A stretch of DNA of 51,976 nt from Bacillota bacterium. Lineage in GTDB: Bacteria; Bacillota; Clostridia; Oscillospirales; Ruminococcaceae. Shown here piece by piece: positions 44,404 to 51,976 of the stretch (position 1 is its first letter; every line of letters starts with the position of its first letter). The notes beneath the pieces were generated by a model. It saw nothing but the letters and a program-made list of their open reading frames with translations, was not told the DNA's origin and searched no databases. The position numbers and the translations under genes were made by a program. The DNA is taken from positions 1 to 51,976 of the forward strand of contig JAEZVA010000053.1 in NCBI GenBank assembly GCA_023443315.1, given 5' to 3'.

Positions 44404-44500
44404 CTACCCCACCAATCGTTTCCCCAACCCCATCGGCACCCGAAACAACACCTCATTCACACACTTTATTCGCTGCGGTGGTGAGGATGACATAGCGCGA
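44404..44500 (-). pseudogene. second SRAP C-terminal fragment
   Basis: On the minus strand RYVILTTAANK is followed after a shift of frame by VNEVLFRVPMGLGKRLVG and TAG at 44404. It matches the fragment at 37411-37590 but lacks the IHDRMPVIL segment, so it has an internal deletion. It adjoins the second IS30 remnant. Confidence 0.7.
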
Positions 44501-44504
44501 CAGC

Positions 44505-44711
44505 TCACCAGTTGTTCTTTCTTTGCGTTTTATAATCTCGCTGTGCCATGGCAGCGTCATACTTCCTTGGATGTGGAAAACGACCTAACTCTCTGGATAT
44601 ACTACTGCGATGACAGTGCAGACGTATCGCTATTTTTCGGGACGAATACCCCAATTTATTTAATTCTTCTATCTTTCCTCGTTCAATTGAGGTAAAATGG
44701 TGATGGCTCAT
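44505..44711 (-). pseudogene. IS30 family transposase, 5' fragment
   Basis: ATG 44711 follows aaaggagaca. The N-terminal HTH reads MSHHHFTSIERGKIEELNKL and RKIAIRLHCHRSSISRELGR, then breaks off after RDYKTQRKN at about 44505. The DDE domain is missing. It is similar to, but not identical with, the copy at 36658. Confidence 0.85.
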
Positions 44712-44791
44712 TACTGTCTCCTTTGTGTAGGTGTTGTCTGGTAACTCCATTCTACACGATTTTAACAGCTTTGAGCTTTTTTATTTCTTCT

Positions 44792-44814
44792 GGCGCATTT
44801 CATTTTACAATCTA
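44792..44814 (-). repeat. IS30-type terminal repeat, right arm
   Basis: Inverted match of 36548-36570, one substitution. Outside it begins the leader of the YwbE gene. Confidence 0.8.
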
Positions 44815-44853
44815 GGATTAAACTATATATTATTTATACAAAGAGGAGAAAAG

Positions 44854-45045
44854 ATGAACGGAAAGAATAGATTTGATGTTAAGATTGGCGCAAGAGTAAA
44901 AATAGTACTCAAAGCTGACCAAAAAACCGGGAAGCTTACAGAGGGGACGGTTGGCAAACTACTTACCAACAGTAGCTTCCACCCGCATGGCATCAAAGTA
45001 ATGTTAACCGATGGACAAGTAGGACGGGTTCAGGAGATAATTTAA
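44854..45045 (+). CDS. ywbE: YwbE family protein
   Basis: A 63-aa protein matching the conserved small YwbE family from end to end: (R)xDxxxGxxVxIVLKxDQxTGKLTxG, then LTNSxxHPHGIKVxLxDGQVGRVQ. The function is not known; the fold is probably a small beta barrel. ATG is set by gaggagaa. The mobile-island end lies 40 bp upstream, so its original promoter may have been replaced. Confidence 0.9.
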   Translation: MNGKNRFDVKIGARVKIVLKADQKTGKLTEGTVGKLLTNSSFHPHGIKVMLTDGQVGRVQEII

Positions 45046-45432
45046 TCGAAGCGTTTAAGACCATGGCGTTAAGAAAATGTTTAAATTCGTGTAACGAAGG
45101 TGTTTAACCACTCATTCATTGCTCAGAAGACCACAGCCACAGCCAAGCCCTTCTCAATCTAAACTTTTTGGCAAGCACGACTTTAAATGTATGCGTTAAT
45201 CAGCACAAATCATCATCACGGCATTGTCCATGTTTTACTTGGGTAAAAGCTCGTATCAAATTCCTGCAGATCGAAGTCGAAGATGCGGTTTGGAAGATTA
45301 AAGTAGGTCGTAAAACCATTCGTGCAAAAAAAAGCACGTTTCATTTAGAAGATGGCATTTTGCAGCGATTTTTGATAAACTGGTCTTAAGAAAGCTACCT
45401 GTTAACCCAAAAATAATAAGGGGGATTTTGTT
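45046..45432. other. intergenic stretch, one doubtful open frame
   Basis: A 73-codon frame at 45168-45389 contains VWKIKVGRKTIRAKKSTFHL, which looks protein-like, but the frame has no SD and its first half is low quality. It may be a gene tail. No confident terminator is seen. Confidence 0.3.
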
Positions 45433-45987
45433 ATGTTACCGTATATTATCGCAATTCTAGTTATCATTGTGATCATTGTGTTATGGGTCATCTCTGCGCA
45501 GCGCAAACTGGTCGTGCTCGATGAGAATATCAGTAACGCGATGAGCCAAATTGGGGTGCAGTTATCAAGCCGTTTTGATGCTCTTTCCGCTCTTTTAGAC
45601 CTAGCGAAAGGGTATGCCAAACACGAGAGCGAAACCTTGATTGAAACAATCAAATCCAGGAGAAGTGTGATCACCGCGAAGTCCACGCCGGATGATGTGC
45701 TTAAGCAGGAAGGGATTATCGCGGAGGCCTTGGGCAGGATTTCTATGGTAACAGAACAATATCCTGATTTGAAAGCCAACCAGAATTATCTCAAGGCAAT
45801 GGATGCGGTGGAAAAGTATGAAACCATGGTGCGCACCAGCCGCTTAATCTACAACGATAGCGTTACAAAGCTTAACCGTGAGATTCGGATGTTTCCAATC
45901 TCTATGATTGCCGGGATGCTTGGCATTACAAAAAGAGAGTATCTAGAGGGGCAGGAGGCCAAGGCCGATATGCCAAGCATGAAATGA
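45433..45987 (+). CDS. lemA: LemA family protein
   Basis: A 184-aa LemA protein. It has one N-terminal membrane helix (about 3-24), then the long helical bundle with NAMSQIGVQLSSRFDALSAL (the classical N-x-Q-x-Q-x-R motif), EQYPDLKANQNYLKAM and YNDSVTKLNREIRMFP. LemA proteins are membrane-anchored with a cytoplasmic or external helical domain and are commonly paired with DUF2207/TPM proteins, as here. ATG follows aggggga. It overlaps or abuts the next gene. Confidence 0.95.
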   Translation: MLPYIIAILVIIVIIVLWVISAQRKLVVLDENISNAMSQIGVQLSSRFDALSALLDLAKGYAKHESETLIETIKSRRSVITAKSTPDDVLKQEGIIAEALGRISMVTEQYPDLKANQNYLKAMDAVEKYETMVRTSRLIYNDSVTKLNREIRMFPISMIAGMLGITKREYLEGQEAKADMPSMK

Positions 45988-45995
45988 GGTGTCGA

Positions 45996-47690
45996 ATGAA
46001 AAGGATATCCAGTCGTATCCTGATTGGTCTTTTTATTTGCATCCTTCTAGCTGTTGACGTGCTTGCTGCGAATCAGGTTAACACCATAGATATTCAGGTC
46101 GTTGTTAATGAGGATGGCTCAATGCATATCACTCAACACTGGCAAGGACGCTTTGAGGAAGGCACAGAGGTCTATATTCCTATGAATGCGCCCGACTATC
46201 TGAGCATCAGCGAGTTAACGGTAGCCGACCAAAACCGTGTCTATGACACGGTAAATGATTGGAATATTGATGCCAGCTTTGATGACAAAGCATATAAATG
46301 CGGGGTTCATTACACCGACAGCGGTTATGAAATCTGCTTTGGTATTAGCCAGTACGGGCAAAACAGCTATACCATTACATACAAGCTGGATAACGTGGTT
46401 GCCGGTTATACGGACAGGGATGGTGTTAACTTTCGCTTTGTCAATGACCAGATGAACACAACCCCCACCGATGTGACCCTTCAAATCCGGCTTGCGGACG
46501 GCACGCCCATTACCGATGAAATTGCCGATATCTGGGGTTTTGGTTTTGCTGGTATTGTAGAATTCGAGAACGATAGTATTATTGCCCGCACAGATACCCC
46601 GATTAGTGCACAAAACCATATGACGGTACTGTTTTCACTGGATAAGGGCATCCTATCCCCTGCCCGACAGGAAACCGAACTCTTTGAAGAGGTAAAGACC
46701 AGAGCCTTTGAGCGCAGCGATTACGATAACACAGACGACACTGGTGAAGAAATCTCCACCTTTGAGGCGATAATGACCATGCTGGTGTCCCTCGGTCTTC
46801 CCATCGGTCTCGTTGTCTTTATCAACTGGGCGAAAAAGAGAAGCACAGAGAAAAAACGAAAAAAGTTTACCGAGCGGTTCGGGTATTACAGAGAGATTCC
46901 AAACGAGGGGAATCTGAGTGCCTCCTATGCGCTAGGTAGAATTTTTGATGTGTGTGGGGATGGCGCGATTCTCTCCACAGGGATACTTCGGCTCATCCAA
47001 CTGGGCTGCCTATCCCCTATCGATACACAAGAGGTTGGCTTTATGGGTAAAACCAAAGAAGTAGTCAACCTGCGGCTTATGGGCGGAACGCATCCCAATA
47101 TGAACGAGTATGACGAGTATCTTTATACGGTATTGGAGGGTGCTGCTGGCTCTGATTCTATTTTGCAGGCTAAGGAGCTAGAGCGGTTTGCAAGCCAAAA
47201 TGACCGCCTGCTTCGTGCCTTTCTCCAGAAGCATGACGCTACGGGCAGAACCTATTTAAACCAAAAGCAATGTCTGAAGCGGTGGAGTGTGCCTGCCAAG
47301 CTGACCGATCTGACGCCTTCTGGTGAACAGGAGCTGGGCGAGCTGATGGGTCTGAAACGGTATCTGGAAGACTTTTCGCTAATCGCCGAACGCGGTGTGA
47401 AGGAAATGCCGATATGGCGGGAGCTGCTGACCTATGCCATGCTTTTCGGTATTGCCGAAAAGGTGGCAGAGCAGATGAAAGAATTGTATCCTGAAGTCTC
47501 TGCCGAGCTGACCGAGTACAACCGCAGTATGGTTACCGCTTATTCTTATCAATACCTGCTTTACCGTAGCATGATACGGTCTGAACAACAGCGTGAGCAA
47601 GCAAAGCGCAGCAGCGGAGGAGGCGGGTCTGCTTCCTTTGGCGGTGGCGGCGGTTCCATTGGCGGCGGTTCGGGTGGCGGAACAAGATAA
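45996..47690 (+). CDS. DUF2207 domain membrane protein
   Basis: A protein of about 564 aa. It has a signal peptide (SSRILIGLFICILLAVDVLA), an extracytoplasmic DUF2207 beta domain (about 25-230), one membrane helix (about 260-280) and a cytoplasmic region. It ends in a glycine-rich tail with alternating GGG/S blocks, usual for this family. It pairs with LemA; the role is unknown, possibly envelope maintenance. ATG 45996 after gaggtg is preferred over ATG 45984, which overlaps the LemA stop. Confidence 0.88.
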   Translation: MKRISSRILIGLFICILLAVDVLAANQVNTIDIQVVVNEDGSMHITQHWQGRFEEGTEVYIPMNAPDYLSISELTVADQNRVYDTVNDWNIDASFDDKAYKCGVHYTDSGYEICFGISQYGQNSYTITYKLDNVVAGYTDRDGVNFRFVNDQMNTTPTDVTLQIRLADGTPITDEIADIWGFGFAGIVEFENDSIIARTDTPISAQNHMTVLFSLDKGILSPARQETELFEEVKTRAFERSDYDNTDDTGEEISTFEAIMTMLVSLGLPIGLVVFINWAKKRSTEKKRKKFTERFGYYREIPNEGNLSASYALGRIFDVCGDGAILSTGILRLIQLGCLSPIDTQEVGFMGKTKEVVNLRLMGGTHPNMNEYDEYLYTVLEGAAGSDSILQAKELERFASQNDRLLRAFLQKHDATGRTYLNQKQCLKRWSVPAKLTDLTPSGEQELGELMGLKRYLEDFSLIAERGVKEMPIWRELLTYAMLFGIAEKVAEQMKELYPEVSAELTEYNRSMVTAYSYQYLLYRSMIRSEQQREQAKRSSGGGGSASFGGGGGSIGGGSGGGTR

Positions 47691-47820
47691 TTGACTTATG
47701 GCAAATTAACCTTAATGATGTCCAAACAAAATTGAGCAAATGCTTGCATATAGATTTTTACGAAGTTTTTTCGCAGACATCATAAGTTAATTTGGTATAA
47801 AACATACGGAGGAATTGAGT

Positions 47821-48729
47821 ATGGGCTTATTTACAAAAAAACCCCCTTGCCCCATCTGTGGCGGTAAAATTTCGTGGCTCCTTCCGTCGAAGATTGAGGG
47901 CGAATACATCTGTGACACCTGCAACTTGAAAATTGACATGGCAGATGAAAAAAGAAACAGTCTGACCATGCAGGGCTTACGAGAATATCTGGTGTTTTTC
48001 GACCAAAACCAACAGCTAAAAGAAACATTTGAGGTTTCTGAGCGCATCGATTTTGGTCTTTGGGATACCAAGATTATCTTTGATTACCCCCATACGCTGC
48101 TATGCATGAGCAAAAACCCCGACAAGACCGTATTTGAGGGCAGACAGCTGAAATCCTTTATTATCAAAGAAGACAGCACGCCGCTGTTCGAGGGCTCGGC
48201 GGAAGGCATCAAGCGATATGTTAGCACTGTGCCAGAGCGCGCCATGGCTCTTGCGCCGCAGATTAACCAGTTTATGATGAGCAGGCAGCTTGCCAGAACC
48301 ATTGATAGGCTGGACGACGGCAAGGAGAACCGAACCGTACCAACACAATACTTTGATGTGCCGGAACCCTTCCGGGCGTTTAATGTGGAGCTCCACTTCG
48401 ATCATCCTTACTGGACGGTTATCAAATGCGATATGGACGGTCCCAGATTCTCCAACGACCGCCCCGATGTAAACGACTACATCAACTCATATCAGAGCAG
48501 CATCCAAGAAATTGAAAAGCTGGTGAACGCGTTAAAGACGGTTGCATTTCCCACTGCGCCAGAGCAGTCCATCGGTCTTGGCACAGCGGGGGCACAGGCT
48601 GTACATACAACCATTGCGCCACCTACCGATGCCATTGAGGAAATCAAAAAGTATAAGGCGCTGATGGAGGATGGCATTATATCCCCACAAGAGTTTGACG
48701 CGAAGAAAAAACAGCTGCTGGGCATATAG
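47821..48729 (+). CDS. zinc-ribbon (DUF4428-like) and SHOCT domain protein
   Basis: A 302-aa protein. Two CxxC knuckles (CPICGGKI and CDTC, residues about 10-40) form an N-terminal zinc ribbon of the DUF4428 type. The middle (about 90-215) is a beta-rich domain. The last 30 residues, IEEIKKYKALMEDGIISPQEF onwards, are a SHOCT oligomerisation motif. The ATG at 47821 is set by ggagg. It follows the LemA/DUF2207 pair by 130 bp and may belong with them functionally. Confidence 0.85.
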   Translation: MGLFTKKPPCPICGGKISWLLPSKIEGEYICDTCNLKIDMADEKRNSLTMQGLREYLVFFDQNQQLKETFEVSERIDFGLWDTKIIFDYPHTLLCMSKNPDKTVFEGRQLKSFIIKEDSTPLFEGSAEGIKRYVSTVPERAMALAPQINQFMMSRQLARTIDRLDDGKENRTVPTQYFDVPEPFRAFNVELHFDHPYWTVIKCDMDGPRFSNDRPDVNDYINSYQSSIQEIEKLVNALKTVAFPTAPEQSIGLGTAGAQAVHTTIAPPTDAIEEIKKYKALMEDGIISPQEFDAKKKQLLGI

Positions 48730-48933
48730 CTTGCAAGCGTCGAATGATTACCTTTGCAAATCGGTAAGCAGGCTGATAAAAACGCTACACTTTACTGTAT
48801 TTCAAAAAGCTTATGATTTTATAGCGTTATTTACATCGACTGCTAGTCCTTCTTAGGTTTATCGCCGTCGCTGTCGACACAGAGCGAGTAATTAACTGTT
48901 TTCACAGACAGGTCGTTTCCCCCATCCAAACAA

Positions 48934-48960
48934 AAAAGTCGCCAAAACGGCGACTTTTTT
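48934..48960. terminator. bidirectional terminator
   Basis: Stem aaaagtcgcc/ggcgactttt with a 5-nt loop, A run before and T run after. It lies between the convergent SHOCT and xylanase genes. Confidence 0.92.
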
Positions 48961-49009
48961 TGTTCTCCACTTTTTGTGGAGGTAACGATTCTATGGTTTG
49001 GAGGTTCTG

Positions 49010-49972
49010 TTAAAAATCCATAATAGCCTCATAGCAGGGCTTTGGCGTATGATTGTCGTCAAACAAGAGCGGCCAGTTCTTTCGGTTTGGCACCGGAAAA
49101 CCACTGAGCCAGGACTGGTCATCGGCTACGCCCCACGTGGTTACGCTTTCTACAATGTTGCGGTACTGACGGAAGATTGCAAACACCTCTCGATAGAACA
49201 CCGCCTGACGTTTGATTAGTTCCAAAGAGGGTTCTTTCAATACAGTTCTGTCCTCAAACGCAAACAACGAAACATCAAGCTCTGTGATATGGAGCTTCAC
49301 CCCAAGACCGGCGTACAGCTCAAACGCCCGCTTAATCTCATCCACAGAGGGCGACACGATGTTCCAATGCGCCTGTAGCCCCACACAGTCAACCAGGATT
49401 CCCCTGTTTTTCATGTCGCGCACAAGCTTAGCGATTTTCTGGCTCTTTTCCGGCTCACTCTCGTTGTAATCGTTGTAGCACAACGCGACGTTTGGCATCG
49501 CCTCTTTTGCGTACTGGAAGGCAAAATCTACAAAGTCATCTCCGATAATCGACAACCAGGGAGACCTGCGAAAATACTCAGACCCCTTGTCGTCAATCAC
49601 TTCGTTTGCCACATCACAGGCATAAACAAGGTTGCCGTACCGCTCTGCCATCCTGTTCACATGTCCGCGGAACACCTGCAAAAGGCGGTCGCGGTCGGTG
49701 TTTTCAAAGATGGGTGGCGGAGATTGATTGTGCCATAAAAGCGTATGCATGCGCATTGCAAGGCCGTTGTCTTTGGCAAATGTGGCAATCTTGTCGGCAT
49801 CTGAAAAATCGTATGTGACGCCGTCATTAGTAAGTTCGCCGTATTTCATCTCGTTCTCGCAGGTGACGCTGTTAAACTCCCGCAAAATCAAATCCTTATG
49901 GGTTTGAATGGTGTGGGTATTCACCGCCGCCCCTATTAGAAAATAATCGCGATACTTTTCTTTTAATGACAC
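49010..49972 (-). CDS. endo-1,4-beta-xylanase, GH10
   Basis: A 320-aa GH10 catalytic domain. The acid/base is E124 in CDVANEV (usual form WDVVNE) and the nucleophile is E231 in LHITELDV; HTLLWHNQ and GLQAHWN are conserved substrate-cleft segments. There is no signal peptide and no carbohydrate-binding module, so it is an intracellular xylanase acting on imported xylo-oligosaccharides. It sits 4 bp downstream of two Lpl-type permease genes, which fits that role. The ATG has a weak aaggata upstream and may be coupled to the permease gene. Confidence 0.93.
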   Translation of the reverse strand: MSLKEKYRDYFLIGAAVNTHTIQTHKDLILREFNSVTCENEMKYGELTNDGVTYDFSDADKIATFAKDNGLAMRMHTLLWHNQSPPPIFENTDRDRLLQVFRGHVNRMAERYGNLVYACDVANEVIDDKGSEYFRRSPWLSIIGDDFVDFAFQYAKEAMPNVALCYNDYNESEPEKSQKIAKLVRDMKNRGILVDCVGLQAHWNIVSPSVDEIKRAFELYAGLGVKLHITELDVSLFAFEDRTVLKEPSLELIKRQAVFYREVFAIFRQYRNIVESVTTWGVADDQSWLSGFPVPNRKNWPLLFDDNHTPKPCYEAIMDF

Positions 49973-49976
49973 GGTG

Positions 49977-50885
49977 TTATCCTTTCACGCCGCCAATGGT
50001 AAGTCCGGCGACAAAGTGCTTTTGTAAAAACGGATAGACCATAAGAATTGGTACGGCCGTAACAATGGTAACGGCGGCGCGTATAGACAACGGTGTAGTG
50101 GCGGCAATCGAATCCGCACTACCGATAGACACACCACCCTGTGATGATGTCTGCCCTGCGTTCAGTGCAGCGTTGAGCAGCTTCATCAACTCGTACTGCA
50201 ACGTAGATAGTTCTTGTTTGGATGAGTTGTATAAAAAGGTGGTAAACCAGTCGTTCCAAGAACCAACCGCAACAAAAAGCGCAACGGTGGCAAGCACCGG
50301 TTTACATAGCGGGAAAATAATCTGCCAAAAGATTCGAATATCCCCCGCGCCATCAATCTTTGCCGACTCCACCAGGCTTTCCGGCAGCGATTGCATATAG
50401 GTTCGTACTACAATAATATTAAACGCGCTGATCATCGCCGGAACGATATAGACCGCATAGGTATTATTAAGCCCAAGGTTTCGGATTAGCATATAGTTTG
50501 GGATTAGACCAGCGTTAAAATACATGGTAAGTACAAACACAATGGCAGTAAACTTGCGCAGGATAAAATCTTTTCTGGTCAGCGTGAAGGCCACCATTGC
50601 GGTAGTAACGAGGTTAATAAGAACCGTCAAAATCGTCTTGGTCACACTGTTAACAAACGCGATGTATATGGCCTCGGTATTAAAAACCACACGGTAATTC
50701 TGCAAACTGAATTTACGGGGCAGCAGGTAGATTCCGCCTTTGACTGTGTCGTACCCGTCGTTGAACGATACTGCAATCGTATTCAAGAATGGATACAGAC
50801 AGATTATCATGAGAATGAGCAAAAGAGTCGTGTTTACAGTATGGAAAATTGCTCCTTCGACATTAAGCTTTCTTATTCTTTTCAT
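49977..50885 (-). CDS. sugar ABC transporter permease (LplC/YtcP type)
   Basis: A 302-aa permease with six membrane segments. The EAA loop is LVESAKIDGAGDIRIFWQI, followed by IFPLCKPVLAT, and the C-terminus FVAGLTIGGVKG is characteristic of the LplC group, which imports oligosaccharides such as xylo- or galacturono-oligomers. ATG follows aggggggtagc. It is paired with the LplB-type gene upstream. Confidence 0.93.
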   Translation of the reverse strand: MKRIRKLNVEGAIFHTVNTTLLLILMIICLYPFLNTIAVSFNDGYDTVKGGIYLLPRKFSLQNYRVVFNTEAIYIAFVNSVTKTILTVLINLVTTAMVAFTLTRKDFILRKFTAIVFVLTMYFNAGLIPNYMLIRNLGLNNTYAVYIVPAMISAFNIIVVRTYMQSLPESLVESAKIDGAGDIRIFWQIIFPLCKPVLATVALFVAVGSWNDWFTTFLYNSSKQELSTLQYELMKLLNAALNAGQTSSQGGVSIGSADSIAATTPLSIRAAVTIVTAVPILMVYPFLQKHFVAGLTIGGVKG

Positions 50886-50897
50886 GTTGCTACCCCC

Positions 50898-51872
50898 CTA
50901 AACAAGTTTTTCTTCGCCCAAGCGACCAGCTATATAGTTGGCTGCACCGAGCAAGATAAAACTGACAATCGTCTTAAAAATACCTCCGGCGGTTGCAAGG
51001 GAGAAGTTTGCTAGCTTAATACCATACTTTAAAACAAAGATATCGATGGTCTCGGAGAACTCTATTACCAAGCCATTCCCCAAGAAATACTGAATCTCAA
51101 AACCAGCCTCAAGTATATTGCCAATACTCATAATTAAGAGAATTATGATGGTCGGCTTAATACCGGGAAGTGTAATATTCCACATTTTTTGATACCGATT
51201 GGCTCCGTCAATATCGGCTGCCTCATACAAGCATGGGTCAATGGCAGTCATTGCAGCAAGGTAGATAATACTGTTCCATCCAACCCCTTTCCACAAATGG
51301 GATCCGGCAACAATTCCCCAAAAGTAGTTGGGGGTGCCCAAAAACAGGATTGGTTGATCAATAATATTCAGAAACATGAGCGCTTCGTTAATAATTCCAT
51401 TCTCCGTAGACAAAGCGTTGGACACCAGCCCAGCCACGATAATCCACGACAAGAAATGTGGAAGATATGATACGTTTTGTACTAAGCGCTTGAAAAAAAT
51501 GCCCTTTTTTATTTCGTTTAACATTAAAGCCAATAAAATCGCACAGAAATAGCCCAGCACAAGATTGATTACACTCATAGCCAGAGTGTTGCGGATGGCT
51601 CTGATGAAATTCTCGTTCTCAAACAAAAAGCGAAAGTGTTTAAGCCCCACCCATGTCTGATCGAAAAAATCGCGTCCTGGCTTAAAGTCCTGAAACGCCA
51701 TCGACCACCCTGTTATAGGTACATAGGAAAACAGTATTCTATAAAGCAATAGCGGCACACTCATTAAAAGCAGCTCGCGTTGTTCAATAATTTTGTTAAA
51801 TAGACTTTTTTTCTTTGTTGTGTTTACGCTCCCCGAAAATCCTTTTTTTCGTTCGGCAACAGCGTTCCCCAT
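50898..51872 (-). CDS. sugar ABC transporter permease (LplB/YteP type)
   Basis: A 324-aa permease. LLMSVPLLLYRILFSYVPITG is split over the first membrane segment; the EAA loop is CLYEAADIDGANRYQKMWNI and is followed by LPGIKPTIIIL. The length and motifs match LplB. ATG follows aggggggtacaa. With the LplC partner and the binding protein ending upstream it forms an oligosaccharide importer; the ATPase is not in the window. Confidence 0.93.
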   Translation of the reverse strand: MGNAVAERKKGFSGSVNTTKKKSLFNKIIEQRELLLMSVPLLLYRILFSYVPITGWSMAFQDFKPGRDFFDQTWVGLKHFRFLFENENFIRAIRNTLAMSVINLVLGYFCAILLALMLNEIKKGIFFKRLVQNVSYLPHFLSWIIVAGLVSNALSTENGIINEALMFLNIIDQPILFLGTPNYFWGIVAGSHLWKGVGWNSIIYLAAMTAIDPCLYEAADIDGANRYQKMWNITLPGIKPTIIILLIMSIGNILEAGFEIQYFLGNGLVIEFSETIDIFVLKYGIKLANFSLATAGGIFKTIVSFILLGAANYIAGRLGEEKLV

Positions 51873-51908
51873 AGAATTGTACCCCCCTATTTTGGTATAA
51901 GTATGAAA

Positions 51909-51936
51909 GAAGGGGACGGCTTACGCCGACCCCTTC
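51909..51936 (-). terminator. stem-loop between binding-protein and permease genes
   Basis: A 12-position stem gaaggggtcggc/gccgtccccttc with one mismatch and a 4-nt loop follows the binding-protein stop by about 15 nt. It is a likely partial terminator that lowers permease expression. Confidence 0.6.
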
Positions 51937-51951
51937 CAGCATGTGGGTTGG

Positions 51952-51976
51952 TTAGCCCCAGTTTTCCATGCGCCAT
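51952..51976 (-). CDS. 3' end of a sugar-binding protein gene (partial)
   Basis: Only the last codons are in the window: the minus strand reads WRMENWG and TAA (51954-51952). Position ahead of two Lpl-type permeases and the intervening stem-loop identify it as the solute-binding lipoprotein of this importer. The identification is by context. Confidence 0.55.

Larger units (their letters stand above)
36548..44814. mobile_element. island bounded by inverted IS30-family remnants
   Basis: The 8.27-kb segment begins with tagattgtaaaatgaagtgc (36548) and ends with its inverted partner (to 44814). Each end is followed inwards by a shared gtgtagaatg-agtt stretch and the 5' part of an IS30-type transposase gene pointing inwards. 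Both transposase genes are broken. Inside are an orphan leader/attenuator, two SRAP tails, an RsgA remnant and an intact two-component/ABC module. It has the shape of a composite transposon with inverted arms, but no target duplication is obvious and the arms cannot be active. Confidence 0.55.

Noticed and set aside
1..51976. CRISPR array
   Set aside because: No series of regularly spaced direct repeats was seen anywhere in the window.

Overview
The window looks like a chromosomal stretch from a low-to-medium GC Gram-positive anaerobe of the Clostridia, possibly Oscillospiraceae/Ruminococcaceae-like. Evidence: strong Firmicutes Shine-Dalgarno sites, frequent TTG starts, consensus sigma-A promoters, tRNA genes with encoded CCA, CUT1 and Lpl-type sugar ABC transporters and an intracellular GH10 xylanase. 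The taxonomic placement is inference; there is no rRNA gene body to confirm it.

Layout. 1-140: promoter and leader of an rRNA operon leaving the left edge on the minus strand. 0.4-7.5 kb: tRNA-Leu, then small accessory genes (cupin, VOC, CPBP protease, a GNAT acetyltransferase behind a leader peptide and attenuator, MBL hydrolase, AraC regulator with a PNPOx-like flavoprotein). 7.9-14.7 kb: housekeeping genes (nadE, SulP transporter, HD protein, a SGNH-hydrolase/lipoprotein/membrane-protein operon, tRNA-Pro). 14.8-15.5 kb: a hairpin-rich non-coding stretch. 15.5-18.7 kb: a two-gene nuclease/helicase locus that reads as a Hachiman-type (HamAB) antiphage system. 18.9-36.3 kb: a cysteine hydrolase, then a LysR-flanked catabolic locus. 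Its plus-strand operon encodes a carboxyltransferase, an SDR, a GH88/105-like hydrolase, an old-yellow-enzyme reductase, a DeoC-like aldolase and an FGGY kinase. Its minus-strand operon encodes a sugar ABC importer, a ThuA-like protein, two SDR-fold proteins and a zinc-type/quinone reductase. A type III CoA-transferase lies at its end. I infer import and breakdown of a glycosylated compound whose aglycone is handled as a CoA thioester; the substrate is unknown.

36.5-44.8 kb: an island bounded by two inverted, internally decayed IS30-family remnants with matching terminal repeats. Inside are an orphan second copy of the GNAT leader/attenuator (inverted relative to the copy at 3.7 kb), two decayed SRAP (YedK/HMCES) tails, a decayed RsgA GTPase, and an intact two-component system plus ABC exporter that includes a permease-M1 peptidase fusion. 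A third, solitary copy of the IS30 end lies at 19.5 kb. 44.8-48.7 kb: YwbE, LemA, a DUF2207 protein and a zinc-ribbon/SHOCT protein. 49.0-52.0 kb: an intracellular GH10 xylanase behind two Lpl-type permeases and the last codons of their binding protein.

Best leads: the duplicated leader-peptide/attenuator cassette, the HamAB-like locus, the mixed CoA/ene-reductase/sugar catabolic locus, the IS30-bounded island, and the unexplained structured stretch beside tRNA-Pro.
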